Source of the DNA: JAAZGD01 sp964489555
GTDB taxonomy: Bacteria; Bacillota; Clostridia; Peptostreptococcales; Anaerovoracaceae
Reading direction: 5' to 3'
DNA: 61,424 nucleotides
Assembly (NCBI GenBank): GCA_964489555.1
Contig: CAZAZF010000011.1
Location: forward strand, 1-61,424
Part shown: positions 41,763-50,483 of the stretch, in pieces
How the letters are laid out: each line of letters begins with the position of its first letter
Numbering within the stretch: the first letter of the stretch is position 1
Made by a program: the position numbers and the translations under genes
The notes under the pieces: generated by a model
Seen by the model: the letters and a program-made list of their open reading frames with translations, nothing else
What the model was told of the DNA's origin: nothing
The model's database searches: none

Positions 41763-42476
41763 ATGACAGGAGTTGTATGTTACATCGTGGGGGCAGGTGA
41801 AATCAAAAGACAACCATTTCATTTCGTGAACAAAGGGCTTTTGATTGCAGCGGATGGAGGATTTGAGTGCTTAAAAAATGCTGGCCTGACTCCAGATTTA
41901 CTGATTGGTGACATGGATAGTAATTCACAGAAAGCGGAAGGAATTCCAACTTTCCGTTACCCTTGCCATAAAGACGAAACGGATATGATGCTAGCTGTTC
42001 GGCGGGGATTGGAATTGGGATTTCGGGTGTTTGGCATATATGGTGGATTAGGTGGCAGGCTGGATCATACATTGGCAAATATCCAGCTGCTGCAATACAT
42101 GTCCAACCGCCAAAGCCGCGGATATTTAATTCAAGGTAATCAGGTCGTCACGGTTTTAAATAATGAGACATTGCATTTGAATAAACAAGAAAAGGGAACG
42201 CTCTCTCTGTTTTCGATTTCAGAGACGAGCGTTGGGGTTTCCATCAAAGGCATGGAATTCCAATTGGAAGAAGCCGTGTTAACTAATGATTTTCCTGTGG
42301 GAATTAGTAATCGATTTGTGGGAGAACCTGTTACGATTTCAGTTAAAAAAGGCACGATGCTCGTCATTTGGGAAATGGTCGACCCTGAGCAAAGGCTTTT
42401 TGGAAATTACACATTTGGAAATGAGGAGTTGGTGGCAACGGAGAGTGTGAAGGAGGAATCCTATGAAAAAATATGA
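41763..42476 (+). CDS. thiN: Thiamine pyrophosphokinase
   Basis: 237 residues. It transfers pyrophosphate from ATP to thiamine, giving TPP. Signature segments: AADGGFECLKNAGLTPDLLIGDMDS at the N-terminus, the KDETDMMLAV acidic site, and IYGGLGGRLDHTLANIQLL. ATG 41763 is nine bases after GGAGG (41749-41753); the ATG at 41754 is too close to that site. It usually follows rpe/rsgA in Bacillota; here it sits behind a PII gene and overlaps the next flavoenzyme gene by 14 bases. No TPP riboswitch is present. Confidence 0.92.
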   Translation: MTGVVCYIVGAGEIKRQPFHFVNKGLLIAADGGFECLKNAGLTPDLLIGDMDSNSQKAEGIPTFRYPCHKDETDMMLAVRRGLELGFRVFGIYGGLGGRLDHTLANIQLLQYMSNRQSRGYLIQGNQVVTVLNNETLHLNKQEKGTLSLFSISETSVGVSIKGMEFQLEEAVLTNDFPVGISNRFVGEPVTISVKKGTMLVIWEMVDPEQRLFGNYTFGNEELVATESVKEESYEKI

Positions 42477-43959
42477 TATCGCCGTAGTGGGTGGCGGAGC
42501 CGGGCTGTTTGTGGTAGAAGCGGCAATCAACATGGGTTATCGTTGCGCCATGGTGGAGGAAGCCAAGCTAGGCGGTACTTGTTTGACCCGGGGTTGTATT
42601 CCTTCAAAAATTTTAGTGGCTCCGGCTGATTTGATTCGAGAGACACAAAGAGCTGAAAAGATTGGGCTGAAATTTACCGCTCCAAAAATTGACTGGGAAA
42701 TCATTTCCCGAAGGATGTGGAATCAAATTAATGTGAGCAAGAAGGTGGATGAAAAGTTAGCAAGGTTGGAAAACATTGATGTATACTATGGTACGGGGTC
42801 CTTTGTAGATGAGCACCATATGAAGATTGTAAATCAAAAAGGAGAAGAAGAGGTGATTGAAAGCGTTCAATTTGTGTTGGCCGCTGGAGCACGAACCTTT
42901 ATTCCACCCATTCAAGGATTAGAACAAGCCGGTTACATCACTTCCGAATCGTTTTTCGGAGAAAAATTCCCTGTTAAACCATGGAAATCGCTGGTTTTAT
43001 TAGGGGGAGGAGCAATTGGTGCTGAATTTGCTCATATATTTTCTTCCTTCGGAACCAAAGTCACTCTGGTGGAGATGCGGAACCGGATATTAGCCACCGA
43101 AGAAGAAGAAATCAGTCAACTTGTAGAAAAAATTTTTCGCCAGAACGGGATTCAGGTAATAACGGGGCACAAGGCTATTTCTGCAGAAGCAGGAAATCAG
43201 GAGAAAAAACTTTTGATTAAGAACCAAGAATCCGGAGAAGAAGGTTGGGTCAGCGGAGAAGAAATTTTTGTCGCTTCTGGATTGGCTTCAAATGCAGATA
43301 AACTAAAGTTGGACAGGGCGGGTGTGTATACGGATAATAGAGGGTATATTATTACCGACGAGGGGATGAAAACCAATAAGGCCCACATATGGGCTCTAGG
43401 CGATGTTAACGGAAAGTACCAGTTTCGGCATAAAGCCAACCATGAAGCCAATGTTGTAACTCAAAATTTGTTGAAAGGGGACAATCGGAAAGCCAACTAT
43501 AAGGCAGTGCCCTGGGCTATCTTTACACATCCTCAGGTTGCTCATGTGGGCATGACAGAACGGGAAGTGGAAGAAAAACACCAAGAATACTTCGTGGGTC
43601 ACCATAAATATTCCCAAGTGGCAGGAGGAATTGCGATTGGCTATGATCGTGGGGATGAGGATCAGGGGTTTATAAAAATACTTGTAAGCAAGGACAAACA
43701 CATTCTTGGGGTTCATATCGTTGGGCCCCATGCGGCCATTCTTTTGCAACCCTTTGTATATCTGATGAATTCCGGAGAAAGCTGTGAAAGAAATCAACCG
43801 TGGAAAAATCAAGAAGTCTTATCGGAATGGGAAGAGCTACACATAATGTGTCCTGAACCGGGAAGCTACATGCCTATACATGATTCTATGATTATTCACC
43901 CCTCGCTTAACGAATTAACAGCCTGGGTACTCAATCGTTTGGAAGAAAGAAAGCAATAA
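42463..43959 (+). CDS. Dihydrolipoamide-dehydrogenase-like flavoprotein disulfide reductase
   Basis: 498 residues. FAD-binding VVGGGAGLF at the N-terminus, redox-active pair Cys40/Cys45 in GGTCLTRGCIPSK, NAD-binding VLLGGGAIGAEFAHIF, the second FAD motif IWALGDVNG and the dimer-interface active base HPSLNELTAW. This is group I pyridine nucleotide-disulfide oxidoreductase chemistry. It is longer than normal Lpd because of an insertion near the C-terminus (about residues 430-470). No 2-oxoacid dehydrogenase or glycine cleavage genes are nearby, so the partner disulfide is unknown; a mercuric-reductase-like or free lipoamide role is possible. Co-transcribed with thiN. Confidence 0.8.
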   Translation: MKKYDIAVVGGGAGLFVVEAAINMGYRCAMVEEAKLGGTCLTRGCIPSKILVAPADLIRETQRAEKIGLKFTAPKIDWEIISRRMWNQINVSKKVDEKLARLENIDVYYGTGSFVDEHHMKIVNQKGEEEVIESVQFVLAAGARTFIPPIQGLEQAGYITSESFFGEKFPVKPWKSLVLLGGGAIGAEFAHIFSSFGTKVTLVEMRNRILATEEEEISQLVEKIFRQNGIQVITGHKAISAEAGNQEKKLLIKNQESGEEGWVSGEEIFVASGLASNADKLKLDRAGVYTDNRGYIITDEGMKTNKAHIWALGDVNGKYQFRHKANHEANVVTQNLLKGDNRKANYKAVPWAIFTHPQVAHVGMTEREVEEKHQEYFVGHHKYSQVAGGIAIGYDRGDEDQGFIKILVSKDKHILGVHIVGPHAAILLQPFVYLMNSGESCERNQPWKNQEVLSEWEELHIMCPEPGSYMPIHDSMIIHPSLNELTAWVLNRLEERKQ

Positions 43960-43994
43960 GGAAGACCAAGACATTATAATTTTATAATGATTCT

Positions 43995-44027
43995 AAAACC
44001 GCCAAAGCTAGTAAAATGGCGGTTTTT
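43995..44027 (+). terminator. Rho-independent terminator after the flavoenzyme gene
   Basis: AAAACCGCCA (43995-44004) pairs with TGGCGGTTTT (44017-44026), a 12-base loop between them, and further T-rich sequence. The A tract on the left lets it work in both directions. Confidence 0.88.
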
Positions 44028-44112
44028 GCATTTTTTATCATGTTATTTTGTACAATACTAGAGTGATTCTAAATATTTATTATTAAAAATTATCTAAATT
44101 TTAGGAAAAGCC

Positions 44113-44140
44113 TTGCAATGGTGGCTTCATGTGATATAAT
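44113..44140 (+). promoter_or_regulatory. Promoter of the hydrogenase operon
   Basis: TTGCAA (44113-44118), 16 bases, TATAAT (44135-44140) with an extended TG at 44132-44133. The stretch 44028-44112 upstream is very A/T-rich and contains no gene or clear operator. AAGGAGG precedes the first ATG at 44207. No Rex-type site was identified with confidence. Confidence 0.75.
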
Positions 44141-44206
44141 TAACAATCAAAAGATGGATAATTAATTCACAAACGGCAGAATTTTTTCAGAAAAGGAGGT
44201 GTCAGC

Positions 44207-44704
44207 ATGGCTCATACGGAAAGTTGTCATGTAGACAATGTTTCGGAAGAGGAGAAGTATCGATTATTGGAGCAGATTATTAAGGACTATCAATACAGTG
44301 AAGACAATTTAATTCAAATTCTTCATTATGCCCAATCCATTTTCGGTTTTCTTGCCCTTCCAACACAAAAGTTTATTGCGGAGACTATGAATTTACCATT
44401 TTCAAAAGTTAGTGGGGTGGTAACCTTCTACTCCTTCTTTAACACCGTTCCAAAAGGCCGGCACACGATTAGTGTATGTTTGGGCACGGCTTGTTATGTT
44501 AAGGGGGGGAAGAAAATCATTGAAAAGCTTAATGATCTGCTGGGAATCGATGTGGGACAAACCACGGAAGATTTGAGGTATTCCATTGAAATCAAGCGTT
44601 GTATCGGAGCTTGCGGTTTAGCTCCGGCTATCAGCATTGATGACACTATTCATAAGCGAGTGAACCCCGCTCGTCTTCAATCCATTTTGGACCAGTACGA
44701 GTAG
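44207..44704 (+). CDS. hydC: NAD-linked [FeFe]-hydrogenase subunit, NuoE-like (HydC)
   Basis: 165 residues with a thioredoxin-like [2Fe-2S] domain. The four cluster cysteines are in VCLGTACYVKG and KRCIGACGLAPA. NuoE-type proteins pass electrons between the FMN subunit and the other clusters of Complex I modules and of trimeric hydrogenases. A helical N-terminal part includes the usual LIQILHYAQSIFGFLP-like stretch. First gene of a three-gene operon with the NuoF-like and HydA subunits (gap of 12 bases). Confidence 0.9.
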   Translation: MAHTESCHVDNVSEEEKYRLLEQIIKDYQYSEDNLIQILHYAQSIFGFLALPTQKFIAETMNLPFSKVSGVVTFYSFFNTVPKGRHTISVCLGTACYVKGGKKIIEKLNDLLGIDVGQTTEDLRYSIEIKRCIGACGLAPAISIDDTIHKRVNPARLQSILDQYE

Positions 44705-44716
44705 GAGGTGAGAGAG

Positions 44717-47700
44717 ATGAAAGGAAAGATATTAAATGCGAAAGATCTTCTCACCATCAGAGAAGAGTACAATCGATTTAAAGAAGGCTTTACTTGGACG
44801 GTTACCATTTGTTCCGGAGCCGGTTGCGTTTCTTCAAAAGCGGCTCAAGTCAGAGAGCAATTTGTCAAGGAATTGGAAAAAAACAACCTTCAAGATAAAG
44901 TACTTATTAAAGTCACCGGATGTATGGGGCTTTGTGATGCAGGGCCTCTCCTCCTGGTAGCTCCGGAGAATGTGCTTTATTGTTATTTGACACCGGAGAT
45001 GATGCCCCAGTTGGTAACGGAGCATTTTATCGATGGGAAAATTATAAAGGACTTTACCTACCTAGAACCACAGACAGAGCGTAGAATTCCTTATATCAAA
45101 GACATTCCGTTTTTCCAAGGACAAGAAAAAATCGTTTTAAAGAATTGCGGGGAGTTGGATTTCAATTCATTGGAGGAATATATTGCTCGAGACGGATTTT
45201 TGGCTTTGGATAAAGCGCTTCATGAGATGTCTCCGGATCAAGTGATTGAAGAGGTTTCAAAATCCGGATTGAGAGGACGTGGCGGCGGCGGATTTCCTAC
45301 GGGAACCAAGTGGAGATTAGCGGCGAAAAATGAGAGCGATCAAAAGTATATTATTTGCAATGCAGATGAAGGGGACCCCGGCGCATTTATGGATCGAAGT
45401 TTGTTGGAGGGAGATCCTTTTAACATCGTAGAAGGCATGATGATTGCAGGGTATGCCATTGGTGCAACGCAGGGATATGTTTATGTGAGGGCGGAATATC
45501 CCATCGCGATTGAAAGGCTGCAAGGTGCCATTGAAAAAGCAAAAGAGGTTGGCCTTCTTGGGCAAAGAATTCTGGGTTCCAATTTTGATTTTGATTTGGA
45601 AATCAGAATCGGGGCCGGAGCCTTTGTATGTGGAGAAGAAACGGCACTCATTGCTTCTGTAGAAGGAAAGCGTGGCGAACCAACTCAGAAACCCCCTTAT
45701 CCTTCGGATAGCGGGTTGCATGGAAAGCCTACGGTAATCAACAATGTAGAAACCTTAGGTAATATTACCACTATCCTTTTGAAGGGTGCCGACAAATTCA
45801 GGGAATATGGTACGGAGAAAAGTCCGGGAACAAAAGTGTTTGCTTTGGCGGGAGATATTCATAACACAGGGCTGGTGGAGGTTCCCTTGGGAACCACTCT
45901 GGGGGAAATTTTATTTCAAATTGGAGGGGGTATCCCTCATGGAAAGAGATTTAAAGTAGCTCAGACAGGAGGACCTTCCGGAGGTTGTATCACCGGAAGC
46001 AATTTGAATGTACCAGTAGATTACGAGTCTTTAGCTGAGTTGGGAGCCATCATGGGCTCCGGAGGCTTGATCTGTATGGATGAAGATACTTGTATGGTGG
46101 ACATGGCTCGTTACTTCATGGATTTTGTCCAGGAAGAGTCCTGCGGGAAGTGTTTGGCCTGTCGAGTGGGCACGAAAAGAATGTTGGAAATCCTGGAGAG
46201 AATCACCCAGGGCAAAGGTCAAGAAGGCGATGTTGAGATGTTAATCGAATTAGCGGACACCATCAAGGACACTGCTCTTTGTGGATTAGGACAAACAGCA
46301 CCTAATCCAGTGTTGTCCACCATCAAGTCTTTCCGGGACGAGTACGATCAGCATATTCGCAACAAATATTGCAAGGCAGGGGTTTGTGGAGACTTGTTCA
46401 TTTCTCCATGCGAGAATTCTTGTCCGGCACACATTAATGTGCCCGGATATATTGCTCTGATTGCCCACGGAAGACCCATCGACGCTTACAATTTAATTCG
46501 GCAAGAAAATCCATTACCCTCGGTTTGTGGAAGAATTTGTACTCATCCCTGTGAAAACACCTGTAGAAGAGGCCAACTGGACGAAGCCATAGCCATCCGA
46601 GATTTGAAGCGATACGCAGCAGACGAAGCCTTCAAGTTGGAAGAGCTATTGGCAGATCCCGTTCTTCCCAAAAAAGATAAGTCCGTTGGAATTATTGGTT
46701 CCGGGCCTGCCGGCCTTACCTGTGCATATTATTTAGGGAAGCTAGGCTATGATGTGACCATTTATGAAAAACATGAGATTCCAGGTGGAGTTTTGGCTTA
46801 TGGCATTCCGGAATATCGATTGCCTCTGAATGTTTTGGCTCGAGAGATTGAAACCATTAAAAGAGTGGGTGTGAAAATCAAAACCAATGTGGAAATCGGA
46901 AAAGATGTATCCTTCCAAAAGCTAAAAGAGCAACACGATTCTATTTTCATTAGCAGTGGGACCAATGTCTCACTTCTGGCCGGTATTCCGGGAGAAAATC
47001 TTCCGGGTGTTCATCCCGGGCTGGACTTCCTGAGACAACAGGATGACTTTGCTCGTGAGGACATGGATGGAGTAATCGCTGTCATTGGCGGTGGAAATAC
47101 TGCTATTGATGCCGCTAGGGTTTCTCTTCGAAAAGGGGCCAAAGAGGTGCATATGTTCTATCGCAGAACAAAGAAAGACATGCCTGCCCATCCTCGAGAA
47201 ATTGACGAAACTTTGGAAGAAGGAATCTTTCTCCACGAATTATGGGAACCCATTGAAATTCTAGGGTCCGACAAAGTTACAGGAATCCGCTTACAAAAAA
47301 TGAAACCCATCGGCTTTGCCAATGATGGAAGAAACAAAGTTGGGAAAGTTCCCGGTGAAACCATGACCTTCCTTGCAGATCGAGTGATTGTTGCTGTAAG
47401 TCAGCATACGGAACTCTATTACACGCGACCTTACCAATTTGACTTGTCAGAAAACGACACCTTTGTGGTAAATGAAGACACGCAAATGACTAATGTAGAA
47501 GGAGTGTTTGCCGGAGGTGATGTGGTTCGTGGTTCCTATGTCGCTATTTATGCCATCGCAGATGGTAAGAAAGCGGCACAGGCCATAGACATGTATTTAG
47601 GAGGAAATGGGGAACTATATAAAGGAGAACCCATTGAAATTCCAATGGATATCAGCGAGACTGAGTTGGAGGAGCACGAAAGATTCCCTATGGATTTCTT

Positions 47701-47809
47701 GCCGCCGGAAGTGCGAAAAGACAACTTCCAGGAAGTGGCCTATCGATATCATCGCTTGAATGCCATGGCGGAGGCCATGAGATGCTTGCGATGTGATTAC
47801 CGAATATAG
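44717..47809 (+). CDS. hydB: HydB-type NuoF subunit fused to a GltD-like NAD(P)H/FAD module
   Basis: 1030 residues, far longer than the usual ~600-residue HydB. Order: N-terminal [2Fe-2S] thioredoxin-like domain (about 28-80); NuoF core with FMN/NADH site GRGGGGFPTGTKW (about 186) and NADEGDPGAF; SLBB region; [4Fe-4S] cysteines SCGKCLACRVG (about 475). After CKAGVCGDLF (about 552) the expected two-cluster ferredoxin domain is missing; instead a GltD-like unit begins with CENSCPAHINVPGYI and CGRICTHPCENTC, then FAD fold IIGSGPAGLTCAYYL (about 657) and NAD(P) fold AVIGGGNTAIDAARV (about 787). The start is ATG 44717 after GGAGGTGA. Both an NADH site and a second pyridine-nucleotide site are implied. 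Confidence 0.9.
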   Translation: MKGKILNAKDLLTIREEYNRFKEGFTWTVTICSGAGCVSSKAAQVREQFVKELEKNNLQDKVLIKVTGCMGLCDAGPLLLVAPENVLYCYLTPEMMPQLVTEHFIDGKIIKDFTYLEPQTERRIPYIKDIPFFQGQEKIVLKNCGELDFNSLEEYIARDGFLALDKALHEMSPDQVIEEVSKSGLRGRGGGGFPTGTKWRLAAKNESDQKYIICNADEGDPGAFMDRSLLEGDPFNIVEGMMIAGYAIGATQGYVYVRAEYPIAIERLQGAIEKAKEVGLLGQRILGSNFDFDLEIRIGAGAFVCGEETALIASVEGKRGEPTQKPPYPSDSGLHGKPTVINNVETLGNITTILLKGADKFREYGTEKSPGTKVFALAGDIHNTGLVEVPLGTTLGEILFQIGGGIPHGKRFKVAQTGGPSGGCITGSNLNVPVDYESLAELGAIMGSGGLICMDEDTCMVDMARYFMDFVQEESCGKCLACRVGTKRMLEILERITQGKGQEGDVEMLIELADTIKDTALCGLGQTAPNPVLSTIKSFRDEYDQHIRNKYCKAGVCGDLFISPCENSCPAHINVPGYIALIAHGRPIDAYNLIRQENPLPSVCGRICTHPCENTCRRGQLDEAIAIRDLKRYAADEAFKLEELLADPVLPKKDKSVGIIGSGPAGLTCAYYLGKLGYDVTIYEKHEIPGGVLAYGIPEYRLPLNVLAREIETIKRVGVKIKTNVEIGKDVSFQKLKEQHDSIFISSGTNVSLLAGIPGENLPGVHPGLDFLRQQDDFAREDMDGVIAVIGGGNTAIDAARVSLRKGAKEVHMFYRRTKKDMPAHPREIDETLEEGIFLHELWEPIEILGSDKVTGIRLQKMKPIGFANDGRNKVGKVPGETMTFLADRVIVAVSQHTELYYTRPYQFDLSENDTFVVNEDTQMTNVEGVFAGGDVVRGSYVAIYAIADGKKAAQAIDMYLGGNGELYKGEPIEIPMDISETELEEHERFPMDFLPPEVRKDNFQEVAYRYHRLNAMAEAMRCLRCDYRI

Positions 47810-47821
47810 GAGGTGATTTGA

Positions 47822-49651
47822 TTGGTAAATTTAACCATAAACGGCAGCCCGATTACTGTTCCGGAGGGAACTACCATTCTGGAAGCCGCTAAAGTGAACA
47901 ACATCTACATCCCTCATCTTTGTTTTTTAGAGAATGTGCACAAGTCAGGTTCTTGCCGTATGTGCGTGGTGGAAGTAGATGGAATGAAAAACCTTCAAGC
48001 CTCCTGTATCTCAGAGGTAACGGAAGGCATGGTGGTTCAGACTAACACCAAGAGAGTACGACAGGCCCGCAAAGTATTGTACGAACTCTTATTATCGGAT
48101 CATCCCAAAGATTGTCTCGTATGCAGCAGAAACAACAACTGTGAATTACAAGAATTGGGGCAGCTGATTCATGTGAAGGAAACACGTTTTGAGGGAGAAC
48201 GCTCGGACACCGGAAAGGATACCACCTCCTTTGCCATTACCAAGGACAACGGAAAATGTGTGCTGTGTCGAAGATGTGTTACCGTATGTAACGAAATACA
48301 AGGAGTAGGTATTTTCAATGTTCAAAACCGGGGATTTCAATCCATCATAGAAGGTGGTATGGGACTTCCTCTGGGAGATATCAGTTGTACCAATTGTGGC
48401 CAATGCGTTACCGTATGTCCTGTGGGGGCGCTTCAAGAAAAAGATGCACTGGAAGAAGTATGGGATGCCTTGTTGGATCCGGATAAAGTAACCATTGTAC
48501 AAACGGCTCCCGCTATCCGAGTAGCCATCGGCGAAGAGTTCGGTTATGAGCCGGGGTTTGATGGCACGGGAAAAATGGCTTCTGCTTTGAAAGCTTTGGG
48601 ATTTGATCATGTGTTCGATACAAACTTTGCTGCGGACCTGACAATCATTGAAGAAGGAAATGAGCTTTTGATGAAGTTAGTAAACCATTTTTATCATTTA
48701 GGCGCCATTACAAAAAAGGAAGTGGAGAAAACGGGGTTTAAAATTATGGATCAGCCTCCGGCTCTTCCTATGATTACCAGTTGCAGCCCGGGGTGGATCA
48801 AATATGCGGAACATTATTATCCGGAGCAACTTCCTCATATCTCCAGCTGCAAATCTCCTCATATGATGATGGGTGCTTTGTTGAAGAGTTATTATGCCAA
48901 GGCAATTAAGCGTGACCCGAAGGATGTGTTCGTTGTTTCTATAATGCCTTGCACTGCTAAAAAGTTTGAGATTGAACGACCTGAAATGACCAATGATGGG
49001 GTTCCCAATGTGGATGCCGTACTGACAACCCGGGAATTGGGAAAAATGATTAAAGATGCAGGCATTGCCTTTAATGAATTGGAAGAAATGGAGTTTGAAA
49101 ATCCATTGGGTCTTTCTTCCGGTGCGGCAGATATTTTTGGGGTTACCGGTGGAGTTATGGAAGCGGCATTAAGAACCGTATACGAGATTGTAACCGGAAG
49201 ACCCATTCCCTTTGAGGCGTTGAGAGTAGAACCAATGAAGGGTTTAGAAAGAGTCAAGATTGCCACTTTGACTTTGGAAGGAACGCAAGAACCCTTCAAA
49301 TTTTTAGAAGGTGCCAATGTAAGTGTGGCCAGTACCAGTGGTTTGAAAGGAGCCGCTCAGCTTCTACAGGAAATCAAGGAAAAGAAGAGTCCCCACACTT
49401 TTATCGAAGTTATGGGATGCCCGGGAGGATGCATTAGCGGAGGTGGCCAGCCCAGAATGACCACCGATGAAGTGAGGAAGAAGAGGATGGAAGGACTTTA
49501 TCAGATTGACGAACACAAAGAGCTTCGAAAGTCCCATGAAAATCCTTATATTAAGGAGATTTATGAGAAATTCCTGGAGCAGCCCTTGGGCCATCGATCC
49601 CACGATTTGTTACACACCACGTACATGGAACGAAAAGACGAAAATCACTAA
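47822..49651 (+). CDS. hydA: [FeFe]-hydrogenase catalytic subunit HydA (M3 type)
   Basis: 609 residues. N-terminal [2Fe-2S] ferredoxin fold (PHLCF...SCRMCVVEVDG), the His-Cys3 [4Fe-4S] cluster (HPKDCLVCSRNNNCELQ), two [4Fe-4S] clusters (CVLCRRCVTVC, CTNCGQCVTVCP), then the H-cluster domain with L1 TSCSPGW (about 317), L2 MPCTAKKFE (about 374) and L3 EVMGCPGGCISGGGQP (about 530). All four H-cluster cysteines and the proton-path Cys in SCSPGW are kept. TTG start behind AGGAGGTGAT. Maturases HydE, HydF and HydG are not in the window. Likely a bifurcating enzyme using ferredoxin and NAD(P)H; direction is not readable from sequence. Confidence 0.94.
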   Translation: MVNLTINGSPITVPEGTTILEAAKVNNIYIPHLCFLENVHKSGSCRMCVVEVDGMKNLQASCISEVTEGMVVQTNTKRVRQARKVLYELLLSDHPKDCLVCSRNNNCELQELGQLIHVKETRFEGERSDTGKDTTSFAITKDNGKCVLCRRCVTVCNEIQGVGIFNVQNRGFQSIIEGGMGLPLGDISCTNCGQCVTVCPVGALQEKDALEEVWDALLDPDKVTIVQTAPAIRVAIGEEFGYEPGFDGTGKMASALKALGFDHVFDTNFAADLTIIEEGNELLMKLVNHFYHLGAITKKEVEKTGFKIMDQPPALPMITSCSPGWIKYAEHYYPEQLPHISSCKSPHMMMGALLKSYYAKAIKRDPKDVFVVSIMPCTAKKFEIERPEMTNDGVPNVDAVLTTRELGKMIKDAGIAFNELEEMEFENPLGLSSGAADIFGVTGGVMEAALRTVYEIVTGRPIPFEALRVEPMKGLERVKIATLTLEGTQEPFKFLEGANVSVASTSGLKGAAQLLQEIKEKKSPHTFIEVMGCPGGCISGGGQPRMTTDEVRKKRMEGLYQIDEHKELRKSHENPYIKEIYEKFLEQPLGHRSHDLLHTTYMERKDENH

Positions 49652-49674
49652 AGGTTGTTGCTCACTTACCTAAA

Positions 49675-49712
49675 AAGAACCGGCGCCCTTTCAAGGTGCC
49701 GGTTCTTTTTTT
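49675..49712 (+). terminator. Terminator of the hydrogenase operon
   Basis: AAGAACCGGCGCC (49675-49687) pairs with GGTGCCGGTTCTT (49695-49707), one G-T pair, short loop, then five T residues. The symmetric A/T tracts allow it to terminate the converging nitroreductase gene as well. Confidence 0.93.
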
Positions 49713-49735
49713 ATCGGGCAATTTTTAGTGGGCTT

Positions 49736-50293
49736 TTATCTGTGAATAATGAGTTCTTCAATTTCCAAACGAGTTTCGGGATGTTCTCGTTCTTGAAGTT
49801 CCAAGGGAAGATCGTTCTTGTCTCCGTATCTCCCAATGGCCACTACAGCAAGGGGTTCCACTTCTTCCGGTAAATGGAAAAGTTCCTTGGCTTTCCCCCG
49901 GCGAAATCCACCCATGGCATGAGTAACAAAACCTCTTTTCTGTGCCTCCAGGGAAAGGTATCCCCAGCAGGTTCCTGCGTCGAACCGATTCCAATAATTG
50001 TCCTGATTGTTTTGCGTAAAAGTTTTTTTACTACAGATAAGGATTAAGACAGGGGCTTTTTTTGCCCAAATCTGATTGCTTTCCGCAAGAATATCAATCA
50101 TGCGTTGACGGTTTTCTTTATCATCCGCTATGATAAAGCGCCAAGGCTGCTCATTGAAGCAGGATGGTGCATAGCGAGCCGCTTCTAAAAGGGGTAAAAT
50201 CTCCTCTCTCCCTATGTTTTCTTTTCGAAAGGCCCTGGGAGACCATCTTGCTTGTATTTCCGGTAATATATCGTATTTAAAAACTCGGCTCAT
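49736..50293 (-). CDS. Nitroreductase family FMN oxidoreductase
   Basis: 185 residues. The N-terminal RWSPRAFRKENIGREEILPLLEAARYAPSCFNEQPWRFII is the nitroreductase FMN-binding signature (R-S-x-R / P-S-x-x-N-x-Q-P-W), followed by the dimer helices and HAMGGF / AIGRYG near the C-terminus. It uses NAD(P)H to reduce nitro compounds or quinones; the real substrate is unknown. GAGGG five bases before ATG 50293 favours that start over 50305. Monocistronic and divergent from glgP. Confidence 0.87.
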   Translation of the reverse strand: MSRVFKYDILPEIQARWSPRAFRKENIGREEILPLLEAARYAPSCFNEQPWRFIIADDKENRQRMIDILAESNQIWAKKAPVLILICSKKTFTQNNQDNYWNRFDAGTCWGYLSLEAQKRGFVTHAMGGFRRGKAKELFHLPEEVEPLAVVAIGRYGDKNDLPLELQEREHPETRLEIEELIIHR

Positions 50294-50347
50294 TTCATCC
50301 CTCATAGTTTATCAGTTTGAATTAACGTTTGGGTAGGGCTTGCTTCT

Positions 50348-50376
50348 ATTGTAGTTATCCTTTTCAGCTATGTCAA
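50348..50376 (-). promoter_or_regulatory. Promoter of the nitroreductase gene
   Basis: On the minus strand TTGACA (50376-50371), 17 bases, TACAAT (50353-50348). Near-consensus, 55 bases upstream of the start codon. Confidence 0.78.
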
Positions 50377-50391
50377 CGGGGATGGCCAGTC

Positions 50392-50420
50392 TGTACAATG
50401 GCAAAGGTGTCATGTATAAT
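50392..50420 (+). promoter_or_regulatory. Promoter of the phosphorylase gene
   Basis: TGTACA (50392-50397), 17 bases, TATAAT (50415-50420). Back-to-back with the nitroreductase promoter, with 15 bases between the two -35 boxes. Initiation near 50427, about 57 bases before ATG 50484. Confidence 0.75.
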
Positions 50421-50483
50421 AAACACGACGGAAATCGAATTTTTCCCGGAATCTCCAATACAACCAGTAGAAAGGCAAGGCAT

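Noticed and set aside
41700..41763. TPP riboswitch before thiN
   Set aside because: Only 18 bases separate the PII gene stop from the thiN start, and no CUGAGA-type core is present.
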